Shown: in pieces, positions 1 to 8,587 of the stretch | Position numbering within the stretch: the first letter of the stretch is position 1 | Layout of the letters: every line of letters starts with the position of its first letter | NCBI RefSeq assembly: GCF_002198655.1 | Contig: NZ_MWLN01000107.1 | Coordinates: 48,589-112,588, forward strand | Length of the DNA stretch: 64,000 bases | Direction: 5' to 3' | From: Kineosporia sp. A_224 | GTDB lineage: Bacteria > Actinomycetota > Actinomycetes > Actinomycetales > Kineosporiaceae | Made by a program: the position numbers and the translations under genes | Notes under the pieces: generated by a model | The model's database searches: none | What the model saw: the letters and a program-made list of their open reading frames with translations, nothing else | What the model was told of the DNA's origin: nothing

Positions 1-91
1 CGGTACGAATCCGGCCTTTCGCCGACGCCATGATCCGGGCATGCTTCGTGCCGCACGGTCCTCGTGGATCGTGCTCATCGGGGAGTGGGGC

Positions 92-1981
92 ATGCCGCAG
101 TTCGTCGCGCCGCCGGAGTTCCTGGCGGCCGTAGCCGAGCACCGACGCCGCCGGCGGCGTCGTACCAGGGTCCTGACCGCGGCCGCGCTCGTCGCCGCCC
201 TCGGTGCCGCCGCGGCCGTCGTCGTGACGCGGCACGGGGGCGACGACGCCACCGCCGTCCCGGCCGCCCTGGCGGCCGCCCGGTGCAGCACTCCGGCGAC
301 GCCGCTCGTCGTCGCCGCGTCGGCGGACAAGGCCGCCCTGATGACCCGCTTCGGCGAGGAGTTCTCCCGGTCCGGCAAGGACGGGGCCGGTCGCTGCGTG
401 CAGGTCACCGTGGTCCCCAAGTCGTCCGGTGCCGCGGCCACCGCGCTCGCCGCGGGCTGGCCCGAGCGGGACGGCGAGCGCCCGGACGTCTGGTCGCCGA
501 CGGGCTCGATCTGGCTGCCGCTGCTGGAGGACCGGCTCGTCAAGGCGCAGCGCTCGAGCCTCATCCCGACGCCGGACGACGTGCCGCACCTGGCGTCGTC
601 CCCCATGGTCGTCGCCATGCCCCGCCCGATGGCGACGGCGCTCGGCTGGCCGGAGAAGCCGATCGGGTGGGCGGACCTGCTCACGCTCGCGTCGTCGCGC
701 AAGGGCTGGGGCGCCTACGGGCACCCGGAGTGGGGCCGGTTCAGCCTGGGCAAGACCAACCCGAACTTCTCCCACGCCGGCCTCGAGGGCACCGTCGCCA
801 CGTACTACGCGGCCGTCGGGCGGATGTCGGGGCTGCGCTCGAAGGACATCTCCGCCGCCACCACCCGCCGGTTCGTCGCCGGGGTCGAGCAGTCCGTCGT
901 CCGGTACGGCGACACGACGGCGTCGTTCCAGTCCGACTGGCTGCGCGCCGACGACAAGGGCAAGGCGCTGCAGTACATCTCCGCCCTGGTCACCGAGGAG
1001 AACCTCGTCCCGTCGTACAACGAGGGCAACCCGACGGGGGACCCCGCCCTGGCGGGCAAGCACCCGGCACCGCAGGTGCCGCTGGTCGCGGTGTACCCGA
1101 AGGAGGGCACCTTCGTCGCGGACCACCCGTACGCGCTCCTCAGCGCTCCCTGGGTGACACCGGCGAAACGGCAGGCCGCCGACGCGTTCCTGGCGTACCT
1201 GCTCAGTCCGGGTGTCCAGAAGCAGTGGCAGGACAACCACTTCCGCGACGCCGCCGGCCGGCCCGGCGACGACGGCCTGGCGCAGGGCGTCATCCCCGAC
1301 CAGCCGCGGCGGGTGCTCACGCCGCCGTCCCCGCGGATCACCGGCGAGATCCTCGACAGCTGGGCCGAGCTGCGCAAGACCGCCAACGTGATCAGCCTCG
1401 TCGACGTGTCCGGGTCGATGGCGGAGCCGGTCCCGGGGTCGTCGAAGACCAGGCTGGACGCCGCCGTGGAGGCGTCCGAGGCGTCGCTCGGGCTGTTCAC
1501 CGACCACGACGAGGTCGGCCTGTGGACGTTCTCCGGCGGCGTCCGCGGCGTGCAGGACTCGGAGGAGCTCGTCCCGGTCGGCCCGATGGACGGCGCGGTG
1601 GGTGACCAAGTCCGCCGGAAGGCGATCGCCGCGGCCCTGCGCGACCTGCGGCCGAACGGCGACACCGGCCTGTACAACAGCGTCGCAGCGGCGTACCAGA
1701 GCGTCCTCGACCGCTACCGCGACGACCGTATCAACGCCGTCGTCGTCCTCACCGACGGCAGGAACGACGCCGACGGCGGCCTCCAGCTGCCAGGCCTGCT
1801 CAAGCTCATCAAGAGCATCTCGGGCGGCCGGGAGATCCGCGTCATCACGATCGCCTACGGCCCCGATGCCGACGCCGAGAGCCTCGCCGAGATCGCGCGC
1901 GCGACCAAGGGGGCCAGCTACGTCGCCGCCACGCCCGCCGACATCCCGAAGATCTACTCCGCCGCGCTGTCGAACCTCTGA
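92..1981 (+). CDS. Membrane-anchored solute-binding / VWA domain protein
   Basis: A 629-residue protein with a basic N-terminus followed by one hydrophobic segment (about residues 28-46), so it is probably exported and membrane-anchored. The middle (about 60-400) reads like an ABC-type extracellular solute-binding domain. The C-terminal 200 residues form a von Willebrand A domain with an intact MIDAS motif (DVSGSM, Asp438) and later the conserved TDGRND. The ATG at 92 is chosen because GGGGAGTGGGG lies just upstream; an ATG at 41 has no such site. Family knowledge suggests metal-dependent ligand or protein binding outside the membrane. No transporter genes are adjacent, so the partner is unknown. 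Confidence 0.85.
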   Translation: MPQFVAPPEFLAAVAEHRRRRRRRTRVLTAAALVAALGAAAAVVVTRHGGDDATAVPAALAAARCSTPATPLVVAASADKAALMTRFGEEFSRSGKDGAGRCVQVTVVPKSSGAAATALAAGWPERDGERPDVWSPTGSIWLPLLEDRLVKAQRSSLIPTPDDVPHLASSPMVVAMPRPMATALGWPEKPIGWADLLTLASSRKGWGAYGHPEWGRFSLGKTNPNFSHAGLEGTVATYYAAVGRMSGLRSKDISAATTRRFVAGVEQSVVRYGDTTASFQSDWLRADDKGKALQYISALVTEENLVPSYNEGNPTGDPALAGKHPAPQVPLVAVYPKEGTFVADHPYALLSAPWVTPAKRQAADAFLAYLLSPGVQKQWQDNHFRDAAGRPGDDGLAQGVIPDQPRRVLTPPSPRITGEILDSWAELRKTANVISLVDVSGSMAEPVPGSSKTRLDAAVEASEASLGLFTDHDEVGLWTFSGGVRGVQDSEELVPVGPMDGAVGDQVRRKAIAAALRDLRPNGDTGLYNSVAAAYQSVLDRYRDDRINAVVVLTDGRNDADGGLQLPGLLKLIKSISGGREIRVITIAYGPDADAESLAEIARATKGASYVAATPADIPKIYSAALSNL

Positions 1982-2072
1982 CCGGCGGGGCGTCTCGAAC
2001 CAGGACGGCTTCCGTCCGGAATCCTGGCTAGCGTCCAGCGCCGAGGTCCCCGAGGTGAGCCTGGAGGAGACG

Positions 2073-3032
2073 ATGAGCGATGTCGTGGCGTGGCTGCTGG
2101 ACGCCGACCCGGCCGTCCGGTGGCAGGTGCTCCGCGACCTCACCGACGCGCCGCCCGCCGAGGTGGCCGCGGAGCGGGCCCGGGTGGCCGAGACCGGTTG
2201 GGGCAAGCGGCTTCTCGACCTGCAGGACGGCGGGCAGTGGGCCGGCGGGGCATGCTTCCCCGGCAAGGACTGGCGGCCGGCGCAGCCGGTCGTGGGCGAC
2301 CCCGAGGGCCAGCCGTGGACCTCGACGCTGCCGACCCTGCGGCTGCTGCGCGAGCTCGGCGTCGAGCCGGACCATCCGGCCGTGCGCGCGGCCGTGGCCG
2401 GCGTCCGGGAGCACTGCCGGTGGGAGTACGCCGGTGAGCCGTTCTTCGCCGGTGAGGTCGAGCCGTGCATCAACGGCGGGACCGCGACGATCGGCGCCTA
2501 CTTCGGCGAGGACGTCGACGGCATCGTCGCCCGGCTGCTCGGCGAGCAGCTCGAGGACGGCGGCTGGAACTGCGAGGCGGAGAACGGGTCCGTCAGGTCG
2601 TCCTTCCACTCGACGCTCTGCGTGCTCGAGGGCCTGCTCGAGTACGAACGCGCAGGCGGCGCCCGTCCGGTCGCGCAGGCACGGCGACGCGGCGAGGAGT
2701 ACCTGCTCACGCGCAGCCTCTTCCGTCGCGCGAGCACCGGGGCGACCGTCGACCCCGACTGGCTGCGGTTCTCGTTCCCCCCGCAGTGGCACTACGACGT
2801 CCTGCGGGGGCTCGAGTACTTCCGGGCCGTCGGGGGCACCCCGGACCCACGGCTCGCGGACGCGGTGCAGCACGTCCGCGACACGCAGCAGCCCGACGGG
2901 ACCTGGCTCCTGGAGAACACCTACCCCGGGCTCGTGCACTTCGAGCTCGAGGACGGCGACGGGAGGCCCAGCCGCTGGAACACGTTGCGCGCGCTGCGGG
3001 TGCTGCGGTGGTACGGCTCCGCCCGACCCTGA
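2073..3032 (+). CDS. Squalene-cyclase/prenyltransferase-like alpha-toroid protein
   Basis: A 319-residue soluble protein starting at ATG 2073 behind CTGGAGGAGA. It contains several QW-like repeats typical of the terpene cyclase / prenyltransferase toroid fold, for example the segments around EDGGWNCE (about 165-172) and QPDGTW (about 272-277). It is roughly half the length of a true squalene-hopene cyclase, and I see no DxDD catalytic motif, so it is probably a non-cyclase member whose substrate is unknown. It sits 91 bp after the VWA gene in the same direction and could share its transcript. Confidence 0.7.
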   Translation: MSDVVAWLLDADPAVRWQVLRDLTDAPPAEVAAERARVAETGWGKRLLDLQDGGQWAGGACFPGKDWRPAQPVVGDPEGQPWTSTLPTLRLLRELGVEPDHPAVRAAVAGVREHCRWEYAGEPFFAGEVEPCINGGTATIGAYFGEDVDGIVARLLGEQLEDGGWNCEAENGSVRSSFHSTLCVLEGLLEYERAGGARPVAQARRRGEEYLLTRSLFRRASTGATVDPDWLRFSFPPQWHYDVLRGLEYFRAVGGTPDPRLADAVQHVRDTQQPDGTWLLENTYPGLVHFELEDGDGRPSRWNTLRALRVLRWYGSARP

Positions 3033-3044
3033 GGGCCCCCGCGG

Positions 3045-3671
3045 TCAGCCGCGGTGGTCCGGGGTCAGCGCGGGCAGAAGAACGGCGATCTCGGGCGGGA
3101 TGGTCTCCAGCTCCTCGACCGTGGCTCCGGTGTGCTGCTCGTACTTCTCGTACCGCCCCTGCAACCCGCGCATTCGGGCGATGGGGGCGAGGGCTGCGAA
3201 CAACGGTCGCTGCACCGCTCGCGGCGGGCTCGTGAAACGGATGGTGTCGTCGAACTCGCGGGCGAGCAGGGCCGCCTGCAGCAGGCCCGGGCGCCCGGCG
3301 GAGTCGGCGCGACCGTCAGCCGCCAGGCCGAACAGGTTGCGGATCATGGCTTCGAAGCGGTGACCGGGGTCGACCTCGACGATGACGAACGCGGTCTCGT
3401 CGCCGACGGTCCACCAGTCGTGGGGGGTGCCGGGCGGGACCACCACCCGCGTGCCGGGGACGGCGTGGCTCTCGACCCCGCCGACCCGGACGCCCAGGGT
3501 GCCGCGGACGACGGTGAAGGTCTCACGGGCGTGCGGATGGACGTGCTCGCCCACGACCGCGGCGCCCGGGCGGGCGTACAGGTCGGCGACCAGCGGCGAA
3601 CCGTCGCTGGGTGCGTGGCGCCTGAGGGCGCGCTCGCCGGTGACGGGGTTCTCGATGACGGCATAGCTCAT
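3045..3671 (-). CDS. Cupin-domain protein
   Basis: A 208-residue protein. The start at ATG 3671 is supported by AGGAG seven bases upstream; a longer frame from 3698 lacks a good site. The N-terminal half carries a cupin fold: the motif GEHVHPHARETFTVVRGTLG gives the metal-binding HxH and Glu residues, and a second His occurs in the VVPPGTPHDWW segment. The C-terminal half (about 100-208) is helical and unassigned. Cupins bind a metal and serve as dioxygenases, isomerases or sugar binders; nothing nearby fixes the substrate. It converges on the toroid gene with a 12-bp gap. Confidence 0.75.
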   Translation of the reverse strand: MSYAVIENPVTGERALRRHAPSDGSPLVADLYARPGAAVVGEHVHPHARETFTVVRGTLGVRVGGVESHAVPGTRVVVPPGTPHDWWTVGDETAFVIVEVDPGHRFEAMIRNLFGLAADGRADSAGRPGLLQAALLAREFDDTIRFTSPPRAVQRPLFAALAPIARMRGLQGRYEKYEQHTGATVEELETIPPEIAVLLPALTPDHRG

Positions 3672-3744
3672 GGGATGGCTCCTACGAAGCCGGGGCAAGA
3701 ACGCCGCACGGCGTTCGAGTCGTGCGGAACGAGCAGTGACGAGG

Positions 3745-4116
3745 TCAGGCCTCTCGACCGGAGCGCACCTGGCACCACAGCAACGCCACGGTGGCGGCGC
3801 TCAGTGCGGCCGTGCGCAGCAGGTTGGCGTCGAGGAGGCCGTCGATGGTCGCTGCGGACCGGCCGACATCGTCGAGGCGGTCGTGCAGCGGGACGGCCCA
3901 CAGCACCGTCGACAGCAGCGAGGTGAGGCCGGCGACGCTGACGAGCGCGGCGACCGGGCGTGGTGTGGAGGCGGGTCGCGTCCAGTAGAACGCCGCACCG
4001 GCCAGGAAGGTCAGGAAGCCCGGCGCGATGACGACGACGGGGATGGCTTCGTTGTACTGCTGGTGATAGGCAGCGAAGGCCGCCGGGGCCACAGCGCGGT
4101 ACAGCGGGTACGACAC
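3745..4116 (-). pseudogene. N-terminally truncated integral membrane protein
   Basis: A 123-codon frame from GTG 4116 encodes three to four hydrophobic segments and ends in a short basic tail. The same frame stays open upstream and still reads like the family (a GWQAQLVSYPLYR stretch spans the nominal start), but it runs into the antisense of the neighbouring regulator fragment before a first membrane helix is complete. Related actinobacterial proteins that I recall have one more helix before the YPL motif. I infer that the 5' end was deleted at about 4155-4175, in the same event that beheaded the TetR gene on the other strand. It may be a remnant of a membrane protein once controlled by that regulator. 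Confidence 0.55.
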
Positions 4117-4180
4117 GAGCTGCGCCTGCCAGCCGAGGGCGGTCGAGTACGCGGCGGTCCCGCTGTCGGAGCGACCTGAC

Positions 4181-4621
4181 GTGCGCGCCCTGTACGAGAC
4201 GCCGGACGCCCGGGAGTTCCTGCAGGGCTACGCCCGCCTCGGCCGCGAGCTGCTCGACCGGGTGGGACCACTCATGCTGCAGGTCACCGCGGGGGCGGCA
4301 GCCGGCGAGGAGGACCTCGTCGCCCAGCAGCGCGTGACCGACGGCGAACGGCTCGCGGGCACCACCATGGTCGCCCAGCGGCTCGCCGCCCTGGACGCAC
4401 TGGCACCCGGCGTCACCGTCGAGCAGGCCCGAGATCGCATCTGGACCCTGAACAGCGTGCAGGTATGGCACCTGCTGACCGGCTCGCGCGGCTGGAGCGG
4501 TGAGCAGTACGAGCACTGGATCGGCGACGCGATGTGCGCAGCCACCCTGGAAGCGCCGCCTCCGGCTGACACCGGGGATCTCGCAGGTCCCCTCATCTCT
4601 GCCGGGGACGACGGGCGGTGA
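4181..4621 (+). pseudogene. TetR-family regulator remnant lacking its DNA-binding domain
   Basis: The 146 codons from GTG 4181 match the ligand-binding C-terminal half of TetR/AcrR repressors: a helical bundle ending in a segment like LNSVQVWHLL..RGWSGEQYEHW, which is highly characteristic. The N-terminal helix-turn-helix (about 50 residues) is absent, and no start with a ribosome-binding site is present, so this is unlikely to act as a repressor. It lies head to head with a membrane-protein gene that also lacks its 5' end. Its 3' end overlaps the convergent methyltransferase gene by 29 bp. Confidence 0.6.
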
Positions 4622-5453
4622 CGACCCAGGCGGCAAAGCCGAAGCGGACGCCGTCGTCGGTCTGGTGCGCGGCGAGCGTGGTGCGCAGGGCCTCCACGGC
4701 GGCGTCACGACGTCCCGGTTCGTGCCCCTCGAGCATCCAGCCGAGCAGGCCGACGACGAGGGCGTGGGCCTCCCGGACCGTCCGCCCGTAGCTGGTGGTC
4801 TCCGCGAACCCGGCGAGACCGATCTCGGTGAATCCCGCCTGCTCGAGGAGAGCACGCACATGGTCGGGGTCGCTCAGGGCGAACGGCCCGGCGGCTCCAG
4901 GCGCCGGAGCGGGCGGGGTGCGTCCGGCCAGCGCCAGGGAGAACGCGTTGATCCACTCCTGACGGTCGGGGGGTTGCCAGGTCAGCAGCGCCAGCCGGCC
5001 ACCGGGTCGCAGGCTTCGCCTCAGGTTGGTGAAGGCCTTGGTCGGGTCGCCGAAGAACATGGCGCCGGTGCGACTGATGACCACGTCGTAGGCGTCCGTC
5101 GCGAACGGGTGCACCTGGGCGTCGGCCCGGGCGAAGGAGACGTTCCTCAGGCCTTCGTCGTCGGCGATGCTGCGGGCGACGTCGATCATCCGCGAGGACA
5201 GATCGACGCCGAGCGCGTGTCCCGCACTCGCGGCGCGAGCGGCGCCCCTCGTCGAGACGCCTGTTCCGCACCCGATGTCGAGCACCCGGTCCGACGAGGA
5301 GATGTCCGCGGCGGCCATGAACGCCGGGTCGTAGCGGGCGAGGCAGGACTCGAGGATCTCGTGGTGGACGGCCCAGCAGGCGCCCTCCCCGCCGTCCCAG
5401 GCCCGGGCCTGGTCGGCGTTCGACTCGTCGACCGGTGTCTCGATCGTCGTCAC
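4593..5453 (-). CDS. Class I SAM-dependent methyltransferase
   Basis: A 286-residue soluble enzyme with the Rossmann SAM-binding motif VLDIGCGTGVSTRGAA (about 57-72), an acidic residue for ribose binding (LGVDLSS), and post-motif FARADAQ and YDVVISRTGAMF segments, in the order of the Methyltransf_11/25 group. The start is GTG 5453 with GGAGG four bases upstream. The substrate is unknown. It is divergent from a PadR regulator across 58 bp holding a large inverted repeat, so the regulator probably controls it. Confidence 0.8.
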   Translation of the reverse strand: MTTIETPVDESNADQARAWDGGEGACWAVHHEILESCLARYDPAFMAAADISSSDRVLDIGCGTGVSTRGAARAASAGHALGVDLSSRMIDVARSIADDEGLRNVSFARADAQVHPFATDAYDVVISRTGAMFFGDPTKAFTNLRRSLRPGGRLALLTWQPPDRQEWINAFSLALAGRTPPAPAPGAAGPFALSDPDHVRALLEQAGFTEIGLAGFAETTSYGRTVREAHALVVGLLGWMLEGHEPGRRDAAVEALRTTLAAHQTDDGVRFGFAAWVVTARRPRQR

Positions 5454-5469
5454 AGTTCCTCCAACCGGG

Positions 5470-5510
5470 TAGTCTCTATGGGAGTAACCAGAATCATCCC
5501 AAGGAGACTA
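5470..5510. promoter_or_regulatory. Inverted repeat between methyltransferase and padR (candidate PadR operator)
   Basis: Two 14-bp arms, TAGTCTCTATGGGA at 5470-5483 and TCCCAAGGAGACTA at 5497-5510, are reverse complements at 12 of 14 positions and are separated by 13 bp. They fill most of the divergent intergenic space, and the right arm contains the padR ribosome-binding site. PadR repressors bind such dyads next to their own genes, so autoregulation plus control of the methyltransferase is the simple reading (inference). Confidence 0.5.
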
Positions 5511-5511
5511 T

Positions 5512-6156
5512 GTGTCAACTCCTCCTCGCCTGACCGCGACCACCTACGCCGTCCTCGGCCTGCTGGCCGTGCAGCCGTGGAGCACCTACGAGCTGACCCG
5601 CCAGATGGACCGCACTCTGGGCCGGGTCTGGCCGCGGGCCCAGAGCAAGCTGTACGAGGAGCCCAAGAAGCTGGTCGCCCGAGGACTCGCCGAGGCGGTG
5701 GACGAGACCGTCGGTCGTCGACCACGCACGGTGTACTCGATCACCGACGCCGGACGACGAGCACTCGCCGAGTGGCTCCAGGAGCCGGGCGAAGGTCCTG
5801 TCCTGGAGTTCGAGCAGCTGGTGAAGCTGAGCTTCGCCGAACACGGAACACGGAACGATGCCCTGCGTACCATCGCCGCTGCGCGCACCTGGGCCGAGGA
5901 GCGCAACGTCGAGAATCTCGCCGCCGCGCAGCAGTACGCCGCCGGGGAGGGTCCGTTCCAGCACCGGGCGGCCCAGGCGATGCTCGCCGGCGCCTTCTTC
6001 ACCGAGTACTACGCCATGGTCGGCCGCTGGGCGGACTGGGCGCGCGAACAGGTCGAAGGCTGGCCCGAGGACCCCGCCGCGGCCGCCGCCGGCCCTGACG
6101 ACCTCGCCGCCATCGCAGAGCGTGCCGGATGGTCGGCACGGGAGAGGAGAGACTGA
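5512..6156 (+). CDS. PadR-family transcriptional regulator
   Basis: A 214-residue protein with an N-terminal winged helix (about 8-80; YAVLGLLAVQPWSTYELTRQ, then SKLYEEPKKLVARGL and the wing RTVYSITDAGRRAL) and a helical C-terminal dimerisation domain, typical of PadR with a Vir_act_alpha_C-like tail. The start is GTG 5512 with AAGGAG just upstream; an overlapping ATG at 5510 runs into a stop after seven codons. PadR proteins repress detoxification or transport genes in response to small molecules. The divergent methyltransferase is the likely target. Confidence 0.85.
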   Translation: MSTPPRLTATTYAVLGLLAVQPWSTYELTRQMDRTLGRVWPRAQSKLYEEPKKLVARGLAEAVDETVGRRPRTVYSITDAGRRALAEWLQEPGEGPVLEFEQLVKLSFAEHGTRNDALRTIAAARTWAEERNVENLAAAQQYAAGEGPFQHRAAQAMLAGAFFTEYYAMVGRWADWAREQVEGWPEDPAAAAAGPDDLAAIAERAGWSARERRD

Positions 6157-6281
6157 CCCCGAGAGGCCCCGTGTCGAACCCTCGGCCAACGCAGCAGCAT
6201 CCGACCCGCGCCTGAGATGCGGCCGGTCGCTCGCCCTATGATCTCGAGCCCAGCCGGCAGGACGACGATCGAGAGGACACC

Positions 6282-7478
6282 ATGGCCCGCACGCTCGTGG
6301 TCTGCTCGGACGGGACCGGGAACTCCCTGCACCACAAAGCCAGCAACGTCAGCGCCCTGATCGGCCTGCTGACCCTGGACTGCGATCGCCAGATCGCCAT
6401 CTACGACCAGGGCATCGGGACCGCGGAGGACCCGGCCGGTGCCGTCGACTGGCTGCAGAGCGCCGCCGACCGTGACGCGCTGCTCGTCCAGGAGACCGCG
6501 CCCGGCACGGGGTTCCGCGCCGGCTGGGACCGGTTGCGCGCGCAGGCGACCGGCTACGGCCTGAAGGAGAACGTCGGCCAGCTGTACCTGGCGCTCGCCC
6601 AGCAGTACTCCCCCGGGGACCGGGTGTTCCTGTTCGGCTTCAGCCGGGGCGCGTTCACCGTCCGGGCACTCGCCGGGCTGCTGTACCGGTGCGGCCTGCC
6701 CAGGCCCGGGGACGACGGCGGCGTGCGGTTCGAACAGGCCTGGACGGTGTTCCGGCAGATGCGTCCTGACGGCAGGGGCGCCGCACGGATCGAGGCGCTC
6801 AAAGGCCTCAACCAGAACTGCCCGGTGCACTTCCTCGGCGTGTGGGACACCGTCAAGTCGTACGGCGGCCTGCTGCCGGTGAGGCTGCCGCACCTGCGGC
6901 ACAACCCGGATGTCCGTCACGTCCGGCATGCACTGGCCCTGGACGAGCGCCGGGCCTGGTTCACCCCCACCACCTGGGGCGGTCTCGACGTCGACCGGGA
7001 ACCGGGCCGGGCGATGTCCCGGCTGGATCCTGAGGCGCGGCAGCGGATCCTCGACCAGGACGTGCTGGAGGTCTGGTTCCGGGGCGCGCACAGCGACATC
7101 GGCGGTGGCGGCGAGGAGCACGCCGTCACCGCCCGGATCGCCCTGCGCTGGATGACGAGCGAGGCCGCAGCGGTCGAGGGCGGGCTGGTCCTCGCCCCTT
7201 CCGGCGTCGACCTGCTGGAGGACGGCGATCCACCGAGCCCACCCGTCGTCCACCCCTCCTGGACACCGCGCTGGCGGGCGGTCGAGCAGGTGCCCCGTCT
7301 GGAGATCGACAACGGCCGGCTGTGGCCGGCCAGGGTTCCCGGGTGGGGCAGCACCGGGGGGCGCAAGCCCGCGCTGTCCCGCCGCGAAGGCGTGGTCCAC
7401 GTGCACTGCACTGCCGCCCGCCACCACGCGGTCCCCGGCCCGGTGCACCTCTGCAAGACCGGGGTACCCCACCTCTGA
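6282..7478 (+). CDS. DUF2235 alpha/beta-hydrolase family protein
   Basis: A 398-residue protein whose N-terminus (LVVCSDGTGNS) and nucleophile elbow (FLFGFSRGAFTVRALAGLL, about 112-130, Ser in GFSRG) are hallmarks of DUF2235. The family includes the Tle1 phospholipase effectors of type VI secretion, but most actinobacterial members stand alone, as here. The start is ATG 6282 behind GAGAGGACACC. No signal peptide is visible, so it probably acts in the cytoplasm. Substrate unknown; lipase or phospholipase activity is family inference. Confidence 0.85.
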   Translation: MARTLVVCSDGTGNSLHHKASNVSALIGLLTLDCDRQIAIYDQGIGTAEDPAGAVDWLQSAADRDALLVQETAPGTGFRAGWDRLRAQATGYGLKENVGQLYLALAQQYSPGDRVFLFGFSRGAFTVRALAGLLYRCGLPRPGDDGGVRFEQAWTVFRQMRPDGRGAARIEALKGLNQNCPVHFLGVWDTVKSYGGLLPVRLPHLRHNPDVRHVRHALALDERRAWFTPTTWGGLDVDREPGRAMSRLDPEARQRILDQDVLEVWFRGAHSDIGGGGEEHAVTARIALRWMTSEAAAVEGGLVLAPSGVDLLEDGDPPSPPVVHPSWTPRWRAVEQVPRLEIDNGRLWPARVPGWGSTGGRKPALSRREGVVHVHCTAARHHAVPGPVHLCKTGVPHL

Positions 7479-7536
7479 GCCGCGCCCGGACCACTCTCAT
7501 GCACGTGGCAGCCGATGTACGTGAGTGGCTGCCCGC

Positions 7537-8073
7537 TCACCCAATGACGCGGTAGTCCGCGAGCACGGAACCCGTCGGTGAGACCGTACTTCGGACGGAT
7601 GCCAGCCGTGTCGCAGGTACGCCGTCGAGGAGCCTGCGTCCGGTGCCCGCGATGGTCGGTGCGATCACCAGCCTCAGCTCGTCGACGACGCCCGCAACGA
7701 GCAGCGCCTTCGCGACCTCGATGCTCGCGTGCACGCCGATGTCGGCTCCAGCCTCGCCTTTCAGATCACGCACGAACTCGACAAGGTCGCCGTCGATGAC
7801 TTCCGTGTTCGCCCATTTCGGCTCCAACGGAGTCGACGTCGCGACGTACTTCGCTGCTCCGTTGATGAAGGTCGCGAACGGCTCGATGTCGCTGCTGGGC
7901 CAGTACCCGGCCCACTCGTCGTAGCTGCGCCGACCGAGGATGACCGCGTCCTGCGTCGCGATGACGGCCGCAAGGTTGGCATCCATCGCGTCGTCCCAGT
8001 CGGCGAAGAACCGATCGGGCTCGTCCGCGACGCCATCGAGGGACAACAGCTCGTACAGAACCACCTTGCGCAC
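7537..8073 (-). CDS. RibD C-terminal / dihydrofolate-reductase-like protein
   Basis: A 178-residue single-domain protein of the RibD_C superfamily: N-terminal MRKVVLYELLSLDGV, the mid-protein AVILGRRSYDEWAGYWP, and a C-terminal ELRLVIAPTIAGTGRRLLDG segment that matches the family's conserved order. Such stand-alone reductases bind NADPH, and their substrates are generally unknown. The start is GTG 8073, with GGAGG eight bases upstream; the frame is open back to 8178 but has no site there. It is the last ordinary gene before the repeat-bounded island. Confidence 0.8.
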   Translation of the reverse strand: MRKVVLYELLSLDGVADEPDRFFADWDDAMDANLAAVIATQDAVILGRRSYDEWAGYWPSSDIEPFATFINGAAKYVATSTPLEPKWANTEVIDGDLVEFVRDLKGEAGADIGVHASIEVAKALLVAGVVDELRLVIAPTIAGTGRRLLDGVPATRLASVRSTVSPTGSVLADYRVIG

Positions 8074-8264
8074 GTCCGACACCTCCAAGAGACCTTGACC
8101 CCGCACGGTAGACGGCTCCGGCGGCCCGAACTCATCGGTCCGGGCAACCACCCTCGCCGACACAGCCGGCGGGCCCACACCAGCCGCAGGTCGCCCACTG
8201 CCGCTGGACAGTCTCCTGTGCCGATCGGTGCGGCCGACGCGGCCGCAGTTGAGCCGACCACCGG

Positions 8265-8480
8265 CACGACGTAGCCGCTACGCCTTCTTCGACACGTTGC
8301 CTGTTCAGAGGCACGACGTGTTTTGAGCGGAGGGCAAGGGATTCGAACCCCTGAGGACGGGTTGGGTACCGCCCTGACGGTTTTCAAGACAGACCACCAA
8401 ACCAGCTCTGACCAGGGGCGATGCGCAGATCCGGCGTCTCGTCTCCGTGGCCTGTCCGCGAAGGACTGTCGCGCGTCGTT
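8265..8480. repeat. Direct repeat copy 1 (island boundary, att-like)
   Basis: This roughly 215-bp stretch is repeated in the same orientation at 14214-14427. Identity is patchy on the left, holds a tRNA-like T-arm and acceptor 3' strand in the middle, and is perfect over 45 bp at 8418-8462 (copy 2 at 14365-14409). Both copies join non-tRNA sequence to a tRNA 3' end, the configuration expected for the far ends of elements that integrate into a tRNA gene. No integrase lies inside this interval. Confidence 0.7.
8329..8412 (-). pseudogene. tRNA-Ser-like 3' remnant
   Basis: On the minus strand, a UGA anticodon-loop sequence (CTTGAAA) is followed by a long variable region, a T-arm with a 5-bp stem and TTCGAAT loop, and an acceptor 3' strand GCCCTCC plus discriminator G, as in class II tRNA-Ser. 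The 5' acceptor strand that should pair (GGAGGGC) is missing and the anticodon stem pairs poorly, so it is not a functional tRNA. I read it as an integration-site remnant. Confidence 0.55.
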
Positions 8481-8587
8481 GCCTGCCGTGGCGGGCGGGA
8501 CATGTCCAGCCACGCTGCGCCGGTTTCGCGAGTATCGGTTCGCGGGTTCGCTGACGCACTCGCTGGTGCGCAGACGCGGTCCCGCGG

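Noticed and set aside
4500..6098. Long plus-strand ORF antisense to the methyltransferase
   Set aside because: Arg/Gly/Pro-rich shadow frame over a clear methyltransferase gene and padR; no domain or start signal.
8329..8412. Functional tRNA-Ser
   Set aside because: No 5' acceptor strand pairing with GCCCTCC, and the anticodon stem pairs poorly; kept only as a remnant.
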